From an uncultured Pelagibacteraceae bacterium (GTDB lineage: Bacteria; Pseudomonadota; Alphaproteobacteria; Pelagibacterales; AG-422-B15), in contig CACNSH010000005.1 of the NCBI GenBank assembly GCA_902622985.1, forward strand, positions 1-64,000: a DNA stretch of 64,000 nucleotides, given 5' to 3'. Within the stretch, counting starts at the first letter, position 1. Each line of letters opens with the position of its first letter. Below the pieces are notes generated by a model. It was not told the DNA's origin. It did no database searches and saw nothing but the letters and a program-made list of their open reading frames with translations. A program made the position numbers and the translations under genes. Shown piece after piece: positions 15,734-29,087 of the stretch.

Positions 15734-15734
15734 T

Positions 15735-16241
15735 ATGAAAAGAGATCAAAAAGAAATATTTGTTAAGAACTTAAAAACTATTTTGAGTGAGAACAGTCTT
15801 GTACTGGTCTTCCATTATAGAGGAATGTCTATGACTGATATGACCAATTTAAGAGTCCAGTCTTTCAACTCTGGTTGTAATATAAAAGTAACAAAAAATA
15901 GGTTAACAAAATTGGCCCTTGAGGGTACGGATAAATCGGAGCTATCAGATCTTTTTAATGGGCCTACAGCTATAGCCTACTCAAATGATCCAGTAGAATT
16001 GACTAAGCTTTTGACGAATTTTGCTAAAAATAACAATAATTTAGTTATTCTTGGCGGGATTATGGACAATGAAATTTTAACTGTTGAAAAAATTGAAATT
16101 TTATCTAAATTGCCATCTCTCGAGGAAATAAGGGCACAATTAATAGGTTTGATAAGTTCACCTGCGCAGAAAATTGCATCAGTTTTAACTGCTCCATCAG
16201 GTGATTTAGCAAGAGTATTTAACGCATATAGTACAAAGTAA
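15735..16241 (+). CDS. rplJ: 50S ribosomal protein L10
   Basis: A 168-residue stalk base protein. The frame is open from 15705, but the ATG at 15735 gives the normal N terminus [10 protein letters not shown] and lies just after the rplA stop (TGATATG), so the upstream ATG is rejected. Conserved [12 protein letters not shown] is visible, and the C-terminal helix that binds L7/L12 is present. The lack of a gap before it leaves no separate leader for L10 autoregulation. Confidence 0.97.
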   Translation: MKRDQKEIFVKNLKTILSENSLVLVFHYRGMSMTDMTNLRVQSFNSGCNIKVTKNRLTKLALEGTDKSELSDLFNGPTAIAYSNDPVELTKLLTNFAKNNNNLVILGGIMDNEILTVEKIEILSKLPSLEEIRAQLIGLISSPAQKIASVLTAPSGDLARVFNAYSTK

Positions 16242-16263
16242 TTTTTTAAGAAAGGGAACAAAC

Positions 16264-16644
16264 ATGGCTGACCTCCAACAAATAGTTGACCAACTATCCG
16301 ACTTAACAGTTATTGAAGCTGCTGAGTTATCTAAAATGCTAGAAGAGAAATGGGGCGTATCCGCTGCTGCACCCGTAGCTGTAGCCGCTGCAGGAGCTGC
16401 ACCTTCAGGTGATGCCGCTACCGCAGAAGAAAAAGATGAATTTACTATTGTATTAGCTGCTGCAGGAGACAAAAAAATCAATGTAATTAAAGAAGTAAGA
16501 ACAATCACTGGATTAGGCTTAAAAGAAGCAAAAGATCTTGTTGAGGGTGCACCAAAGGAGTTGAAAACTGGCGTCTCAAAAGATGAAGCTAATGGCTTTA
16601 AGGAGAAGTTAGAAGCTGCCGGCGCAACTGTAGAACTTAAGTAA
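16264..16644 (+). CDS. rplL: 50S ribosomal protein L7/L12
   Basis: The 126-residue acidic stalk protein: an N-terminal dimerisation domain (about 1-35), an Ala-rich hinge (35-60) and a C-terminal domain with [20 protein letters not shown]. It recruits translation GTPases. The purine-rich sequence AAGAAAGGGAAC gives a good ribosome binding site, as expected for a protein made in several copies per ribosome. Confidence 0.98.
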   Translation: MADLQQIVDQLSDLTVIEAAELSKMLEEKWGVSAAAPVAVAAAGAAPSGDAATAEEKDEFTIVLAAAGDKKINVIKEVRTITGLGLKEAKDLVEGAPKELKTGVSKDEANGFKEKLEAAGATVELK

Positions 16645-16665
16645 TTTTTTTTAAATATTTTTACT

Positions 16666-16690
16666 CAATAGTTGTAACTCATAACTATTG
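16666..16690 (+). promoter_or_regulatory. Hairpin in the rplL-rpoB gap
   Basis: CAATAGTT (16666-16673) and AACTATTG (16683-16690) form an 8-bp stem with a 9-nt loop, followed by TTTATAGGG and not by a full T-run. It lies where E. coli has an attenuator and RNase III site that lower rpoBC relative to ribosomal protein genes. A similar role is plausible but not shown. Confidence 0.5.
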
Positions 16691-16712
16691 TTTATAGGGC
16701 GAATACACATTA

Positions 16713-19700
16713 ATGGTTAATACATTATCATTTACTGAACGAAAAAGAGTTCGTAAAAACTTTGGTAAGTTAAAAGAAGTTTCTAAATTCCCTAACCTTA
16801 TTGAAATACAAAAAAAATCATATGAAGATTTTTTACTTGAACACACAAATCCTTCTGAAAGACCAGATAAGGGCCTGCAGAAAGTTTTTAAAAGTGTATT
16901 TCCTCTAGAAGATTTTTCTGGATCAGCGAGGATAGAATATATTGAGTATGATTTTCAGTCTCCAAAATTTGATGTTGATGAATGTCGTCAAAGAGATAAG
17001 ACTTATGCTGCTCCATTAAACGTGAAATTACGGCTTATTGTATTTGATATCGATGAAGAGACAGAGTCTAGGACTGTAAAAGATATTAAAGAACAAGAAA
17101 TATACCTGTGTGATTTGCCTTTAATGACACAAAAAGGAACATTTATTACCAATGGAACGGAGAGAGTGGTTGTTAGTCAGATGCATAGAAGCCCGGGGGT
17201 ATTTTTTGATCATGATAATGGAAAGACACATTCAAGTGGTAAATTGTTATTTGGAGCAAGAGTAATTCCCTATAGAGGGTCATGGCTCGATATTGAATTT
17301 GATCACAAAGATATTATTCACTGTCGAATCGATAGAAAAAAGAAAATCCCAATCACTACATTTCTCATGTCCATGGGCATTAAGCGTGATGAAATACTTT
17401 CTTTATTTTATGGCACTGAGACTTACTCTTTGAATGCAAAAAATGGCAAATGGAAGGTAAGTTTTAATCCTAAAAATATTAAGACTGGAAAGTTGCAGAA
17501 AAGCCTTGTTAATGCGACTGATGGAAAAGTTGCTGTAAAACAAGGAACAAAAATAAATCCCGCTATTGCAAAAAAACTTTTTAATGACGGTCTTAAGAAC
17601 CTATTACTAGAAGATGATGAACTTATTGGTAAGTTTATTGCTGATGACATAATTAATGAAAATACTGGAGAAATTTATTTTGAAGCATCTGATGAGATTA
17701 CTCCTGAAGTTATTGAAAAAATTAAAGAACTTAAGATATCAAAAATACCTGTACTGGAAATTGATGGTATTAATATAGGTTCATTTATACGTGACACGCT
17801 TAGGGTAGATAAAAATTTAAGTCCTGAAGAAGCAGTGGTTGAAATATATAAAGTATTGAGACCTGGTGAGCCTCCAAATCTTGAGACAGCATTTGAAGTA
17901 TTTAATTCATTATTCTTCAAATCAGAAAAATATGATCTTTCTGACGTTGGTAGAGTCAAAATGAATTATAGACTTAACATTGAATGCTCTGACACCGTTA
18001 CAGTACTTCGCAGCGAAGATGTTATCGAAGTTATCAAAACGGTTATGGATTTAAGAACAGGAAAAGGTGAAGTTGACGATATTGATCATTTAGGCAACAG
18101 AAGAGTTAGGTCGGTAGGTGAATTAGTTGAAAACCAATTCAGAATGGGACTTATCCGAATGGAAAGATCAATTAAAGAAAGAATGAATTCTCTAGAAGTC
18201 GATGCCGCTACTCCTCAAGACATTATTAATGCAAAGCCATTGGTTGCATCTCTTAAGGAGTTTTTTGGAACTTCACAATTATCGCAATTTATGGATCAAA
18301 CTAACCCTTTAGCTGAAATCACGCATAAAAGAAGATTATCAGCGCTTGGACCAGGCGGGCTTAGTAGGGAGAGAGCTGGCTTTGAAGTAAGAGATGTACA
18401 TCCTACGCATTATGGAAGAATTTGTCCGATAGAAACACCTGAAGGTCCAAATATTGGTTTAATAAATAGCTTAGCATCTCACGCTAGAGTTAACCAATAT
18501 GGTTTCATTGAAAGCCCTTACAGAAAAGTATTAAAAGGTAGGGTTAGCAATGAAGTAGAATACCTTCCAGCTATGGAGGAAGCAAATTATACTATTGCTC
18601 AAGCCAATAGTGAATTAGATGATAAGGGAAGCTTCGTTACTAAATTGGTATCTTGCCGACGAGACGGTGATTTTGTTATGACTGTACCCGAAGATATAGA
18701 TTATATGGATGTATCACCCAAGCAGGTAGTTTCTTGCGCAGCATCTCTGATCCCATTTCTTGAAAACGATGACGCAAATAGAGCTCTTATGGGATCAAAT
18801 ATGATGAGACAAGCAGTACCTTTAATACAAGCTGAGTCCCCATTAGTGGGAACAGGAGTTGAAAAGGTCGTTGCCGTTGATTCTGGGGTCACTATAGTAG
18901 CAAATAGAGACGGCATAGTTGACAAAATTGATGGAAAAAGAATTGTTGTTAGAGTAACAGAGAAAATTAAAACGACTGAGTCTGGTGTTGATATTTACAC
19001 TCTGCAAAAATTTCAAAGATCAAATCAAAGCACATGCATTAATCAAAGACCTCTTGTAAAAGTTGGTGATAAGGTATCAAGAGGTGATATAATTGCGGAC
19101 GGACCATCAACACACTTTGGTGAGCTTGGTTTAGGTCGAAATGTGGTTGTGGCCTTTATGCCATGGAGAGGCTATAATTTTGAAGACTCAATTTTAATTT
19201 CAGAAAAAATTGTTCAAGAAGACAAGTTTACTTCTATTCATATTGAGGAATTTGAAGTGATGTCAAGAGATACAAAGTTAGGATCAGAGGAAATAACAAG
19301 AGATATTCCAAATGCTGGTGATGAAATGTTACGTAATCTTGATGAAGCGGGGATTGTCTATGTGGGTGCCGATGTAAACCCTGGCGATATTCTTGTTGGA
19401 AAAGTTACTCCTAAGGGTGAAAGTCCTGTTACTCCAGAGGAGAAATTATTAAGAGCAATATTCGGAGAAAAAGCGACTGATGTTAAAGATACATCTTTAA
19501 GACTCCCACCTGGTTCAAGTGGAATTGTTGTAGATGTAAAAGTATTCAATAGGTATGGAATAGAAAAAGATGATAGGGCCCTGTCTATTGAAAGAGATGA
19601 AATTGAAAAGTTAGCTAATGATAGAGAAGCTGAGTTAGGAATTCTCAATAGAAATATAAAAGAGAGGCTTGTTTTATTAATAAATGAAAAAAATGTAACT

Positions 19701-20816
19701 GAGTCACCTGATGATATTAACAGTCAGAATAAATATGACAAAGCGACTTTGTCGGATATTAAGTTAGACTCTCTATGGAAAATGAAACTTGAAAGCACAA
19801 ATGATCAAAATGAAATTGATAATTTAAAAAAACAATATGATATTGCTAGATCCGCAATTCAAGCTCGCTTCGACAATAAAGTTGATAAGGTTCAAAGAGG
19901 TGATGAACTTTTGCCGGGTGTTATGAAAATGGTCAAAGTATTTGTCGCCGTTAAAAGAAAGTTGCAACCGGGTGATAAAATGGCTGGAAGACATGGTAAT
20001 AAAGGTGTGATAAGTAAAATAGCACCAGTTGAAGACATGCCGTATCTTGAAGATGGTAGAACGGTTGATATTGTCTTAAATCCTCTTGGAGTTCCTAGCA
20101 GAATGAATGTAGGTCAAATATTAGAAACTCACCTAGGCTGGGCATGCGCTGGAATTGGAGACATAATTAACAAATCTCTTGCGCAATACAAATCATCAAA
20201 TGATCACTCAATAATCGGAAAATCTCTCGAAAAGGTTTATGGTAAAGATCAATATAAAAATGAAATTTCTTCATTAACTAAAGAAGAGCAAAAAGAACTT
20301 GCAATAAATATTGCTAATGGAGTTCCAATTAAAACACCTGTATTTGATGGAGCATCAGAATCTGAAATATCAGATATGTTAGGTGAAGCTGGTTTCGATA
20401 AAAGTGGTCAAACACAACTATGGGATGGATTAACTGGTGAAAAATTTGAGAGGAAAGTGACAGTGGGTTATATTTATATGCTTAAACTTCACCATCTAGT
20501 TGATGATAAAATTCATGCAAGATCTATTGGTCCTTACAGTCTAGTAACGCAGCAACCCCTCGGAGGTAAAGCTCAATTTGGTGGACAGAGATTTGGTGAG
20601 ATGGAAGTTTGGGCTCTTGAAGCTTACGGAGCAGCTTATACCCTCCAAGAGATTTTAACTGTTAAATCAGATGATGTTGCTGGAAGAACTAAAGTTTATG
20701 AAACCATTATCAGAGGTGAAGATGTATTTCAATCTGGAACACCTGAGTCATTTAACGTATTGATAAAAGAAATTAGGTCATTAGGTCTTAATATAGAACT
20801 TTCAAATTTGAATTAG
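16713..20816 (+). CDS. rpoB: DNA-directed RNA polymerase subunit beta
   Basis: The 1367-residue catalytic beta subunit, the usual alphaproteobacterial length. Landmarks are the rifampicin-pocket region ([31 protein letters not shown] in parts: [22 protein letters not shown]), the active-site region [20 protein letters not shown] and the C-terminal [19 protein letters not shown]. The rifampicin-contact residues look like the sensitive wild type (D in FMDQ, H and R in HKRR, S in LSAL). It is followed after 8 nt by rpoC. Confidence 0.99.
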   Translation: MVNTLSFTERKRVRKNFGKLKEVSKFPNLIEIQKKSYEDFLLEHTNPSERPDKGLQKVFKSVFPLEDFSGSARIEYIEYDFQSPKFDVDECRQRDKTYAAPLNVKLRLIVFDIDEETESRTVKDIKEQEIYLCDLPLMTQKGTFITNGTERVVVSQMHRSPGVFFDHDNGKTHSSGKLLFGARVIPYRGSWLDIEFDHKDIIHCRIDRKKKIPITTFLMSMGIKRDEILSLFYGTETYSLNAKNGKWKVSFNPKNIKTGKLQKSLVNATDGKVAVKQGTKINPAIAKKLFNDGLKNLLLEDDELIGKFIADDIINENTGEIYFEASDEITPEVIEKIKELKISKIPVLEIDGINIGSFIRDTLRVDKNLSPEEAVVEIYKVLRPGEPPNLETAFEVFNSLFFKSEKYDLSDVGRVKMNYRLNIECSDTVTVLRSEDVIEVIKTVMDLRTGKGEVDDIDHLGNRRVRSVGELVENQFRMGLIRMERSIKERMNSLEVDAATPQDIINAKPLVASLKEFFGTSQLSQFMDQTNPLAEITHKRRLSALGPGGLSRERAGFEVRDVHPTHYGRICPIETPEGPNIGLINSLASHARVNQYGFIESPYRKVLKGRVSNEVEYLPAMEEANYTIAQANSELDDKGSFVTKLVSCRRDGDFVMTVPEDIDYMDVSPKQVVSCAASLIPFLENDDANRALMGSNMMRQAVPLIQAESPLVGTGVEKVVAVDSGVTIVANRDGIVDKIDGKRIVVRVTEKIKTTESGVDIYTLQKFQRSNQSTCINQRPLVKVGDKVSRGDIIADGPSTHFGELGLGRNVVVAFMPWRGYNFEDSILISEKIVQEDKFTSIHIEEFEVMSRDTKLGSEEITRDIPNAGDEMLRNLDEAGIVYVGADVNPGDILVGKVTPKGESPVTPEEKLLRAIFGEKATDVKDTSLRLPPGSSGIVVDVKVFNRYGIEKDDRALSIERDEIEKLANDREAELGILNRNIKERLVLLINEKNVTESPDDINSQNKYDKATLSDIKLDSLWKMKLESTNDQNEIDNLKKQYDIARSAIQARFDNKVDKVQRGDELLPGVMKMVKVFVAVKRKLQPGDKMAGRHGNKGVISKIAPVEDMPYLEDGRTVDIVLNPLGVPSRMNVGQILETHLGWACAGIGDIINKSLAQYKSSNDHSIIGKSLEKVYGKDQYKNEISSLTKEEQKELAINIANGVPIKTPVFDGASESEISDMLGEAGFDKSGQTQLWDGLTGEKFERKVTVGYIYMLKLHHLVDDKIHARSIGPYSLVTQQPLGGKAQFGGQRFGEMEVWALEAYGAAYTLQEILTVKSDDVAGRTKVYETIIRGEDVFQSGTPESFNVLIKEIRSLGLNIELSNLN

Positions 20817-20824
20817 GAAAAACT

Positions 20825-23800
20825 ATGAGTCAATCATTAATGAATATATTTAATCCTGCCGCATCAAGAGATGATTTCAACCAGGTTAAAATTTCAATTG
20901 CTAGTCCTGAAAGAATACTATCATGGTCATATGGTGAAATAAAGAAGCCTGAAACAATAAACTATAGAACTTTTAAACCTGAAAGGGACGGTCTTTTCTG
21001 TGCAAGAATTTTTGGGCCAATTAAAGATTATGAATGTCTCTGTGGAAAGTATAAAAGAATGAAATTCAAGGGTATTATTTGTGAGAAATGTGGCGTTGAG
21101 GTTACAAAAAAAGATGTAAGAAGAGAGCGGATGGGACATATTCAATTAGCAGCCCCCGTTGCTCATATATGGTTCTTAAAATCCCTACCAAGCCGTATAG
21201 CCCTTATGATGGATATGAAGCTCAAAGATCTCGAGAAAGTTCTTTATTTTGAAAAATTCATGGTCACTGAACCAGGTTTGACACCTTTAATACAAAATCA
21301 ATTACTTGATGAAGAAGAGTTGGAAAAAGCTAAAGAAGAATATGGAGAAGACTCCTTCTCAGCTGGTATCGGAGCTGAGGCAGTAAGAAAAGTTCTTGAG
21401 AGAATTGAACTTGAACCAGAGCTTGAGGCTCTAAGAGCGAAGCTCTCTGAAACAAAAGCCGTTGCGTTGTCAGAGAAGCTGGTAAAAAGAATTAAAATTT
21501 TTGAAGCCTTTATTTCATCGGGAAATAGACCAGAGTGGATGATTTTAACCTCTGTACCTGTAATTCCGCCAGAATTAAGACCGCTCGTTCCACTAGACGG
21601 TGGAAGATTTGCATCAAGTGATTTAAATGATCTTTATAGAAGGGTTATCAATAGAAATAATAGACTATCTAGATTAATTGAACTACGAGCTCCAGATATC
21701 ATCATAAGAAATGAAAAAAGAATGCTTCAAGAGTCTGTTGATGCACTTTTTGATAATGGAAGAAGGGGCAGAGTAATCACTGGAACAAATAAAAGACCAC
21801 TTAAATCATTGGCAGAAATGCTTAAAGGTAAACAGGGACGTTTTAGACAGAATTTATTGGGTAAAAGAGTCGATTACTCTGGAAGATCAGTGATAGTTGT
21901 AGGCCCTGAATTAAAACTACATCAATGTGGTTTGCCAAAAAAAATGGCTATCGAGTTATTTAAACCATTCATATACGCAAGATTAGAGTCTCTAGGTTTA
22001 GCTACTACTCTAAAACAAGCTAAGAAGATGGTTGAAAAAGAACGCCCTGAAGTATGGGACGTTTTAGACCGTGTTATCAGGGAGCACCCAGTAATATTAA
22101 ATAGAGCCCCGACACTCCATAGGCTTGGTGTACAGGCCTTTGAGCCAGTTTTAATTGAAGGTAAGGCAATTCAACTTCACCCTTTAGTTTGCACTGCGTT
22201 CAATGCTGACTTTGATGGTGATCAGATGGCTGTACATGTGCCTTTAAGCCTAGAAGCTCAGCTTGAGGCAAGAGTTCTTATGATGTCAACAAACAATATA
22301 CTAAACCCTGCAAATGGTAAGCCAGTAATCGTTCCAAGTCAGGATATTGTATTGGGTATTTATTATTTATCGCAAGAAAAAGAAAACGAGCCAGGTCAAG
22401 GAGCTGTATTTAAGGATATTTTCGAAGTTCAGCAAGCTCTTGAAAACAATGCAACAACTGTTCATGCAAAAGTTCATGCAAGAATCAATTTTATTGATCC
22501 GGAGGGTAATAAAAAATTAAAAAGAATTGAGACAACACCTGGAAGAATGCTACTTTGGAATCTGGTTCCACAACACAAAGACCTTGACCCTAAACTAGTT
22601 AACCGACTTTTAGGTAAAAAAGAAATATCAGGTCTTATTGATACGGTTTATAGATATTGTGGACAAAAAGATACAGTGATATTCGCTGACCAATTAATGG
22701 CATTAGGTTTTCACTATGCTTACAAGGCAGGTATTTCATTTGGAAAAGATGATATGATTATACCGGAAACAAAAGAAAAACTTGTTTCTGAAACAGCAGG
22801 TCAAATAGAAAAATATGAAAAACAGTACAATGATGGTTTAATAACGAATAGGGAGAAATATAATAAAGTAATTGATGCATGGGCTAAATGTACAGATCGT
22901 GTTGCTCAGGAAATGATGAATGAAATATCTTCCAAGAAATTTGACGATGAAACTAAAAGAGAAATGCCAATAAATTCGATTTATATGATGGCAAATTCAG
23001 GTGCTCGTGGCTCTGCAGCACAAATGAAGCAATTATCCGGTATGAGGGGTCTTATGGCTAAGCCATCTGGTGATATAATTGAAACACCTATTATCTCTAA
23101 TTTCAAGGAAGGCTTGAATGTGCTTGAGTACTTTAATTCAACTCATGGTGCAAGAAAAGGCCTTGCTGATACGGCATTAAAAACAGCAAACTCCGGGTAT
23201 TTAACTAGACGACTATGCGATGTTGCTCAGGATTGTACTATATCTGAACCTGACTGTGGCACAGATAATGGAGTATGGATTTCTGATGTTGTTGAGGGTG
23301 GTGAAGTAATAATTTCAATAGCAGATAGAGTGTTAGGAAGGTTCCTACAGAACGATGTAAACCATCCGATTACTGGCGAAAATATTGCAAAAAAAGATGA
23401 TTATGTAGATGAGATTGTTGCAGAAAAGATTGAAACTGCAGGTATCCAAAGCGTTTATATTCGATCCCCACTAACTTGTGACAGTAAAAGAGGTATCTGC
23501 GTAAAGTGTTATGGCCGTGATTTAGCGAGAGGTTTCCTTGTTAACGAGGGAGAAGCCGTTGGAATGATAGCTGCACAATCAATAGGTGAGCCTGGTACTC
23601 AACTTACCATGAGAACCTTCCACATCGGCGGCGCTGCTCAAATTAATGATCAATCATTTATTGAGATTAACGCTGATGGAATATTTAAAATTTTAAATAA
23701 AAATACTGTGGAAGACAGTAACAATGATTTGATTGTTATGGGCAGAAATTGTCAATTAGCTATACAAGACGATAACGGAAGAGAGCTTGCAAATTACAAA

Positions 23801-25012
23801 GTTCCTTATGGTACAAAAATACTAGTTGAGGAAGACTCTAAAGTAAATAGCGGTACAAAGATATGTGAATGGGATCCATTTACAAACCCTGTCATATCTG
23901 AAAAATCAGGAACTGCTAATTACGTCGATATGGAAGAAGGCATTTCTCTTATTGAGGAAACAGAGGAAAAAACTGGATTAACATATACCAAAGTTAAGGA
24001 CTGGAAATCAGATCCAAAAGGAAGTGAATTAAAGCCAAGAATAACACTCAGAGATGAAAAAGGTGAAGTTATACTCCTTGCAAACGGAAACGAAGCAAGA
24101 TATTTCTTACCACCTGACTCAATTCTTTCTGTTGCTGACGGATCAGAAGTTCATGCAGGTGACGTTCTTGCCAGAACTCCAAAGGCCGCTTCAAAAACTA
24201 AAGATATTACCGGAGGTTTACCTAGAGTTGCAGAATTATTCGAAGCAAGAAAACCAAAAGATCATGCAATTATTTCTGAGACTTCAGGAGTCATTTCTTT
24301 TGGTAAAGATATTAGAGGAAAACAAAAAGTAATTATTACTCCTGAAAAAGATGGCGATCCTGTAGAAGTATTAATTCCGAAAGGGAAGCATATTGCGTAT
24401 CAAGAAGGTGAAAACATTGAAAAGGGAGACTATTTGCTAGATGGTAATCCAGATCCTCATGATATTTTAGAAATTTTAGGAATTGAAGCATTAGCTGATT
24501 ATTTAATCAATGAAGTACAAGAGGTATACAGACTGCAAGGTGTTTTAATTAACGATAAGCATATTGAAGTACTATGCAGGCAGATGTTACAGAAAGTCCA
24601 TATAACTGAGATAGGTGATAGTTCATTTATTAAAGGTGAAGAAATAGATAGATTTGAATTCTTGACTACAAATGAACAGCTAAAGAGTGAAGGAAAGAAA
24701 CCAGCAATAGCTAAACCTGTATTACTAGGTATTACAAAAGCATCTCTTCAAACCAGGTCTTTCATTTCCGCCGCATCTTTCCAAGAAACAACAAGAATTC
24801 TTACTGACGCTTCAATAAAAGGAAAAATGGATCGGCTTGAGGGCCTTAAAGAGAACGTAATTGTTGGAAGGTTGATTCCAGCGGGAACAGGACGAACCTT
24901 CAATCAAATTGAAAATAAGGCAAAATTGCTCGATAAAGAGGCTAAAGTTGAGATTGAGGCAATTCAGGCAAAGAAAGAGCAAGAATCAGCTGAAATACAA
25001 GAGAATTCCTAA
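20825..25012 (+). CDS. rpoC: DNA-directed RNA polymerase subunit beta'
   Basis: The 1395-residue subunit carries the catalytic Mg triad in NADFDGDQM, the N-terminal Zn site (CLCGKYKR...CEKCG) near 70-90, a second Cys cluster (CDS...[12 protein letters not shown]) and the trigger-loop region [16 protein letters not shown]. The C terminus ends in a Glu/Lys-rich tail. It is the last gene before a 140-nt gap with a hairpin and the rpsL promoter. Confidence 0.99.
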   Translation: MSQSLMNIFNPAASRDDFNQVKISIASPERILSWSYGEIKKPETINYRTFKPERDGLFCARIFGPIKDYECLCGKYKRMKFKGIICEKCGVEVTKKDVRRERMGHIQLAAPVAHIWFLKSLPSRIALMMDMKLKDLEKVLYFEKFMVTEPGLTPLIQNQLLDEEELEKAKEEYGEDSFSAGIGAEAVRKVLERIELEPELEALRAKLSETKAVALSEKLVKRIKIFEAFISSGNRPEWMILTSVPVIPPELRPLVPLDGGRFASSDLNDLYRRVINRNNRLSRLIELRAPDIIIRNEKRMLQESVDALFDNGRRGRVITGTNKRPLKSLAEMLKGKQGRFRQNLLGKRVDYSGRSVIVVGPELKLHQCGLPKKMAIELFKPFIYARLESLGLATTLKQAKKMVEKERPEVWDVLDRVIREHPVILNRAPTLHRLGVQAFEPVLIEGKAIQLHPLVCTAFNADFDGDQMAVHVPLSLEAQLEARVLMMSTNNILNPANGKPVIVPSQDIVLGIYYLSQEKENEPGQGAVFKDIFEVQQALENNATTVHAKVHARINFIDPEGNKKLKRIETTPGRMLLWNLVPQHKDLDPKLVNRLLGKKEISGLIDTVYRYCGQKDTVIFADQLMALGFHYAYKAGISFGKDDMIIPETKEKLVSETAGQIEKYEKQYNDGLITNREKYNKVIDAWAKCTDRVAQEMMNEISSKKFDDETKREMPINSIYMMANSGARGSAAQMKQLSGMRGLMAKPSGDIIETPIISNFKEGLNVLEYFNSTHGARKGLADTALKTANSGYLTRRLCDVAQDCTISEPDCGTDNGVWISDVVEGGEVIISIADRVLGRFLQNDVNHPITGENIAKKDDYVDEIVAEKIETAGIQSVYIRSPLTCDSKRGICVKCYGRDLARGFLVNEGEAVGMIAAQSIGEPGTQLTMRTFHIGGAAQINDQSFIEINADGIFKILNKNTVEDSNNDLIVMGRNCQLAIQDDNGRELANYKVPYGTKILVEEDSKVNSGTKICEWDPFTNPVISEKSGTANYVDMEEGISLIEETEEKTGLTYTKVKDWKSDPKGSELKPRITLRDEKGEVILLANGNEARYFLPPDSILSVADGSEVHAGDVLARTPKAASKTKDITGGLPRVAELFEARKPKDHAIISETSGVISFGKDIRGKQKVIITPEKDGDPVEVLIPKGKHIAYQEGENIEKGDYLLDGNPDPHDILEILGIEALADYLINEVQEVYRLQGVLINDKHIEVLCRQMLQKVHITEIGDSSFIKGEEIDRFEFLTTNEQLKSEGKKPAIAKPVLLGITKASLQTRSFISAASFQETTRILTDASIKGKMDRLEGLKENVIVGRLIPAGTGRTFNQIENKAKLLDKEAKVEIEAIQAKKEQESAEIQENS

Positions 25013-25021
25013 TAAATTTTG

Positions 25022-25049
25022 TTGACCTGCATAAACTATTAAGTATTAT
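25022..25049 (+). promoter_or_regulatory. Sigma70-type promoter of the str operon
   Basis: TTGACC (25022-25027), a 16-nt spacer and TATTAT (25044-25049). The start would be near 25056, giving a leader of about 97 nt before rpsL. The same TTGACC with a 16-nt spacer is found before rpsM (38957), which strengthens both calls. Confidence 0.65.
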
Positions 25050-25064
25050 TCGGCATTCTTAAAT

Positions 25065-25098
25065 AGTAGGCGGTAGAGAAATCTAAACGCTACTTTTT
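25065..25098 (+). terminator. Terminator- or attenuator-like hairpin in the rpsL leader
   Basis: AGTAG-G-CG (25065-25072) pairs with CGCTACT (25088-25094); inside it TAGA/TCTA (25074-25077, 25082-25085) closes a GAAA tetraloop, and five T's follow (25094-25098). It could end the rpoBC transcript. Because it lies downstream of the candidate rpsL promoter it would also lie in the str leader and could attenuate it. Confidence 0.6.
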
Positions 25099-25152
25099 AT
25101 TAATTTTTTTTAAAATAGTTAACCTTTAAGTTGTAAAGACTGGAGATATTTT

Positions 25153-25524
25153 ATGCCGACTATAAGTCAGCTGATTAGAAAACCTAGAACCAAAGTTCAA
25201 AAAAGAAATAAGGTTCCAGCATTAAAAGCAAACCCCCAAAAGCGAGGTGTTTGCACTAGAGTTTATACAACTACCCCTAAAAAACCAAACTCAGCATTAC
25301 GAAAAGTTGCAAGAGTTAGACTTACAAATGGATTTGAAGTGACAAGTTATATCGGCGGTGAGGGTCATAATTTGCAGGAACACTCAGTTATATTAATTCG
25401 AGGCGGTCGTGTTAAAGATTTGCCAGGAGTTCGTTATCACACTGTAAGAGGAGTTTTAGATACCCAAGGTGTTGGTGAGAGAAAACAACGTCGTTCATTA
25501 TATGGAACGAAGAAACCTAAGTAA
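25153..25524 (+). CDS. rpsL: 30S ribosomal protein S12
   Basis: A 123-residue S12 of the decoding centre with [18 protein letters not shown] and the [13 protein letters not shown] loop. The Lys positions linked to streptomycin resistance (in KKPNS and in the [10 protein letters not shown] loop) look wild type. A GGAGAT ribosome binding site precedes it. It ends directly against rpsG (TAAATG). Confidence 0.99.
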   Translation: MPTISQLIRKPRTKVQKRNKVPALKANPQKRGVCTRVYTTTPKKPNSALRKVARVRLTNGFEVTSYIGGEGHNLQEHSVILIRGGRVKDLPGVRYHTVRGVLDTQGVGERKQRRSLYGTKKPK

Positions 25525-25995
<471 letters not shown>

Positions 25996-25996
25996 T

Positions 25997-28072
25997 ATGA
26001 CAAGAGAATACGCACTGCAGAAATATAGAAACATAGGAATCATGGCTCACATTGATGCAGGGAAAACCACTACTACAGAAAGAATTCTATATTACACAGG
26101 TAAAAGTCACAAAATCGGAGAAGTTCATGATGGTGCAGCTACTATGGACTGGATGGAACAAGAGCAAGAAAGAGGAATTACAATTACTTCAGCAGCAACT
26201 ACATGTTTTTGGAATGATCATAGAATTAATATAATTGATACTCCAGGCCACGTTGACTTTACTATTGAAGTTGAGAGATCACTAAGGGTTCTTGATGGTG
26301 CTGTTGCAGTATTTGATGGTGTCGCTGGCGTCGAACCTCAGACAGAAACTGTATGGAGACAAGCTAATAGATATAAGGTTCCAAGAATGTGCTTTGTTAA
26401 CAAGATGGATCGTACCGGAGCCGATTTCTATAAGTGTCTTGATATGATTAAAGACAGACTTCAAGCAAATGCTTTAGTTTTACAAATTCCCTATGGAAGT
26501 GAGTCTGATCTAAAGGGTGTTATTGATCTTGTGAAAAATAAAGCAATTGTATGGGCAAATGAAGACCTTGGAGCTAAATATGAGTACACAGAGATTCCGG
26601 AGGAATTAAAAGAGACTGCAGAAAAATATCGATCTGAAATGGTTGAAATGGCAGTTGAGCAGGATGAAGAGGTTTTAGAAAAATATTTAGATGGTGAAGA
26701 GCCTGATGAAGAAACTCTCAATCGCTGTATTAGAAAAGGTACAATCAATTTTGAGTTCGTTCCAATTTTAACAGGTAGTGCATTTAAAAATAAAGGTGTA
26801 CAACCACTTTTAGACGCAATTGTAAACTTTATGCCAGATCCTAGTGAGGTACAACAAGCTACCGGTAACATACCTGGAAAAGAAGAAGAAGAAATAAGAA
26901 AAGCATCAGATGAAGAGCCTTTTTCCGCATTAGCATTTAAAGTTGCTAACGATCCTTTCGTAGGCTCACTTACGTTTACAAGAATTTATTCAGGAAAGTT
27001 AGAAGCTGGTTCAACAATCATGAATTCTGTTAAAGGTGATAAAGAAAGAATTGGAAGAATGTTGCTTATGCATGCAAATAACAGAGAAGATATTAAAACT
27101 GCGTACGCTGGTGATATTGTTGCGATAGCAGGACTGAAAGACACCATAACTGGTGAAACTTTATGTGATTCTCAAAAGCCAATCATATTAGAGTCAATGG
27201 ATTTTCCTGATCCAGTGATTGAAATTGCAGTTGAACCAAAAACAAAAGCTGACCAAGAAAAAATGGGTGAAGCGCTTGCTCGACTTGCTAAAGAAGACCC
27301 TTCTTTTAGAGTAACTTCTGATGATGAGTCTGGACAAACTGTTATTAAAGGAATGGGTGAGCTTCATTTAGATATTATTGTTGACCGAATGAAACGAGAG
27401 TTCAAAGTTGAAGCTAATGTAGGAGCTCCACAGGTTGCTTACAGAGAAACAATATCCAAAGAAGTTGAAGTAACATATACACATAAAAAACAAAGCGGTG
27501 GTGCTGGTCAATTTGCAGAAGTAAAAATCATTGTTGAGGGATGCGAACCGGGCACAGGAAGATTATTTGAAGATAAAATTAAGGGAGGCAATATACCTAA
27601 AGAATATATTCCTGGAGTTGAAAAAGGAATTGAGGGCGTAGCTGACACTGGCGTCATAGCTGGCTTCCCAATAATTGACTATAAAGTAACATTAATCGAT
27701 GGAAAATATCATGATGTAGACTCAAGCAGCTTAGCTTTTGAGATAGCTGGGAGGATGGCATTCAAAGACGCATGTCAAAAAGCAGGACCAAAACTACTCG
27801 AGCCTGTTATGAGAGTTGAAGTTGTTACTCCCGAAGAGTTTATGGGCGATGTTATAGGTGATTTAAGTAGCCGTAGAGGCCAAGTTAGCGGAAGTGAAGC
27901 CAGAGGTAATACAACAGCGATTAGTTCAATGGTGCCTCTTGCCAATATGTTTGGCTATGTTAACACATTACGATCAATGACTCAGGGAAGAGCTCAATAT
28001 TCGATGTTTTTTGATCATTATGAGCAAGTACCTCAAAACGTTCAAGATGAAGTAAAAGCAAAATTTGCATAA
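25997..28072 (+). CDS. fusA: Elongation factor G
   Basis: The translocation GTPase, 691 residues. The frame is open from 25976, but the ATG at 25997 right after the rpsG stop gives the normal N terminus [20 protein letters not shown]; the earlier ATG inside rpsG is rejected. Motifs: [21 protein letters not shown], and the domain IV/V pattern with [12 protein letters not shown]. The next gene is rpsJ after 9 nt; no tuf follows. Confidence 0.98.
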   Translation: MTREYALQKYRNIGIMAHIDAGKTTTTERILYYTGKSHKIGEVHDGAATMDWMEQEQERGITITSAATTCFWNDHRINIIDTPGHVDFTIEVERSLRVLDGAVAVFDGVAGVEPQTETVWRQANRYKVPRMCFVNKMDRTGADFYKCLDMIKDRLQANALVLQIPYGSESDLKGVIDLVKNKAIVWANEDLGAKYEYTEIPEELKETAEKYRSEMVEMAVEQDEEVLEKYLDGEEPDEETLNRCIRKGTINFEFVPILTGSAFKNKGVQPLLDAIVNFMPDPSEVQQATGNIPGKEEEEIRKASDEEPFSALAFKVANDPFVGSLTFTRIYSGKLEAGSTIMNSVKGDKERIGRMLLMHANNREDIKTAYAGDIVAIAGLKDTITGETLCDSQKPIILESMDFPDPVIEIAVEPKTKADQEKMGEALARLAKEDPSFRVTSDDESGQTVIKGMGELHLDIIVDRMKREFKVEANVGAPQVAYRETISKEVEVTYTHKKQSGGAGQFAEVKIIVEGCEPGTGRLFEDKIKGGNIPKEYIPGVEKGIEGVADTGVIAGFPIIDYKVTLIDGKYHDVDSSSLAFEIAGRMAFKDACQKAGPKLLEPVMRVEVVTPEEFMGDVIGDLSSRRGQVSGSEARGNTTAISSMVPLANMFGYVNTLRSMTQGRAQYSMFFDHYEQVPQNVQDEVKAKFA

Positions 28073-28081
28073 GGGATAATA

Positions 28082-28390
28082 ATGGAAAATCAAAATATCA
28101 AAATAAGATTGAAGGCTTTTGACCATGGTGTATTGGATAAATCCTCAGTCGAAATTGTTGATACTGCGAAAAGAACTGGGGCATTGGTGAAAGGTCCAAT
28201 ACCTTTACCCACTAATAATGAAAAGTTTACAGTCCTTCGATCTCCTCATGTTAATAAAAAAAGTAGAGAGCAATTCGAAATCAGAACACATAAGAGATTA
28301 ATTGAGATAGTTGACCCAACGCCACAAACAGTCGATGCACTAATGAAATTAGATTTAGCCTCAGGAGTTGATGTAGAAATCAAATTATAA
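28082..28390 (+). CDS. rpsJ: 30S ribosomal protein S10
   Basis: A 102-residue S10 with [19 protein letters not shown] and the loop [19 protein letters not shown]. It is also NusE, the NusG-binding antitermination partner. It begins the S10 operon genes, which here continue straight from the str genes without a promoter gap. Confidence 0.99.
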   Translation: MENQNIKIRLKAFDHGVLDKSSVEIVDTAKRTGALVKGPIPLPTNNEKFTVLRSPHVNKKSREQFEIRTHKRLIEIVDPTPQTVDALMKLDLASGVDVEIKL

Positions 28391-28393
28391 GAT

Positions 28394-29083
28394 ATGAGAT
28401 CAGGTATTATAGCAAAAAAAATTGGAATGAGTAATTTGTACACACAAGGCGGAACAAACATTCCTGTTACTGTTCTTCATGTTGAAAATTGCAAAATTAT
28501 TGACCGCGTTATATTAAAAAATGAAATCTCTGACAAAGTTTTGGTTGGCGCTTGCAAGTTAAAAAAAACTACAAAGTCTCAGAAAGGCTTCTTTGATAAG
28601 AAAAAAACAGACGCTTACAAATTTCTTAAAGAATTTGAAATAAGTAAAGATCAAGAAATTAAAAGTGGAGATGAATTGAAAGCGAGTCATTTTAAGGAAG
28701 GTCAATTTATTGATGTATCTGGATATACGAAAGGTAAAGGATTTGCGGGAGTAATGAAGCGTCACAATTTCTCAGGTTTGAGAGCATCTCATGGTGTTTC
28801 AGTTTCACATCGAAGCCATGGATCTACTGGCCAGTGCCAAGATCCCGGGAAAGTCTTCAAAGGAAAAAAGATGGCAGGACAATACGGGGATGTTCACAAA
28901 ACCCTTCAAAGCTTGCAAGTTGTTAAAGTTGATGAACAGAAAAATCTAATCTGCGTAAAAGGAGCTACACCTGGCTCAAGTGGAACTTGGTTAGTTGTTG
29001 AGGACTCGATTAAAAAAGATGGCATTAAAGAAATAGAAGTCACACCAGTAAAATCAGAAAAAGAAGTTAAGAAGGAAAAATAA
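28394..29083 (+). CDS. rplC: 50S ribosomal protein L3
   Basis: A 229-residue L3 with the N-terminal [10 protein letters not shown] and the central loop ([33 protein letters not shown] in parts: [18 protein letters not shown]) reaching the peptidyl transferase centre. The Gln in GSTGQ that PrmB methylates in other bacteria is present. A Lys/Glu-rich tail extends the C terminus. Confidence 0.98.
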   Translation: MRSGIIAKKIGMSNLYTQGGTNIPVTVLHVENCKIIDRVILKNEISDKVLVGACKLKKTTKSQKGFFDKKKTDAYKFLKEFEISKDQEIKSGDELKASHFKEGQFIDVSGYTKGKGFAGVMKRHNFSGLRASHGVSVSHRSHGSTGQCQDPGKVFKGKKMAGQYGDVHKTLQSLQVVKVDEQKNLICVKGATPGSSGTWLVVEDSIKKDGIKEIEVTPVKSEKEVKKEK

Positions 29084-29087
29084 GTAA

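Noticed and set aside
15705..15734. Upstream ATG for L10
   Set aside because: It lies inside rplA and would add 10 residues unlike any L10; the ATG at 15735 right after the rplA stop is normal.
24054..24332. Plus-strand frame of 92 codons inside rpoC
   Set aside because: It is another frame of an essential conserved gene and has no ribosome binding site or domain.
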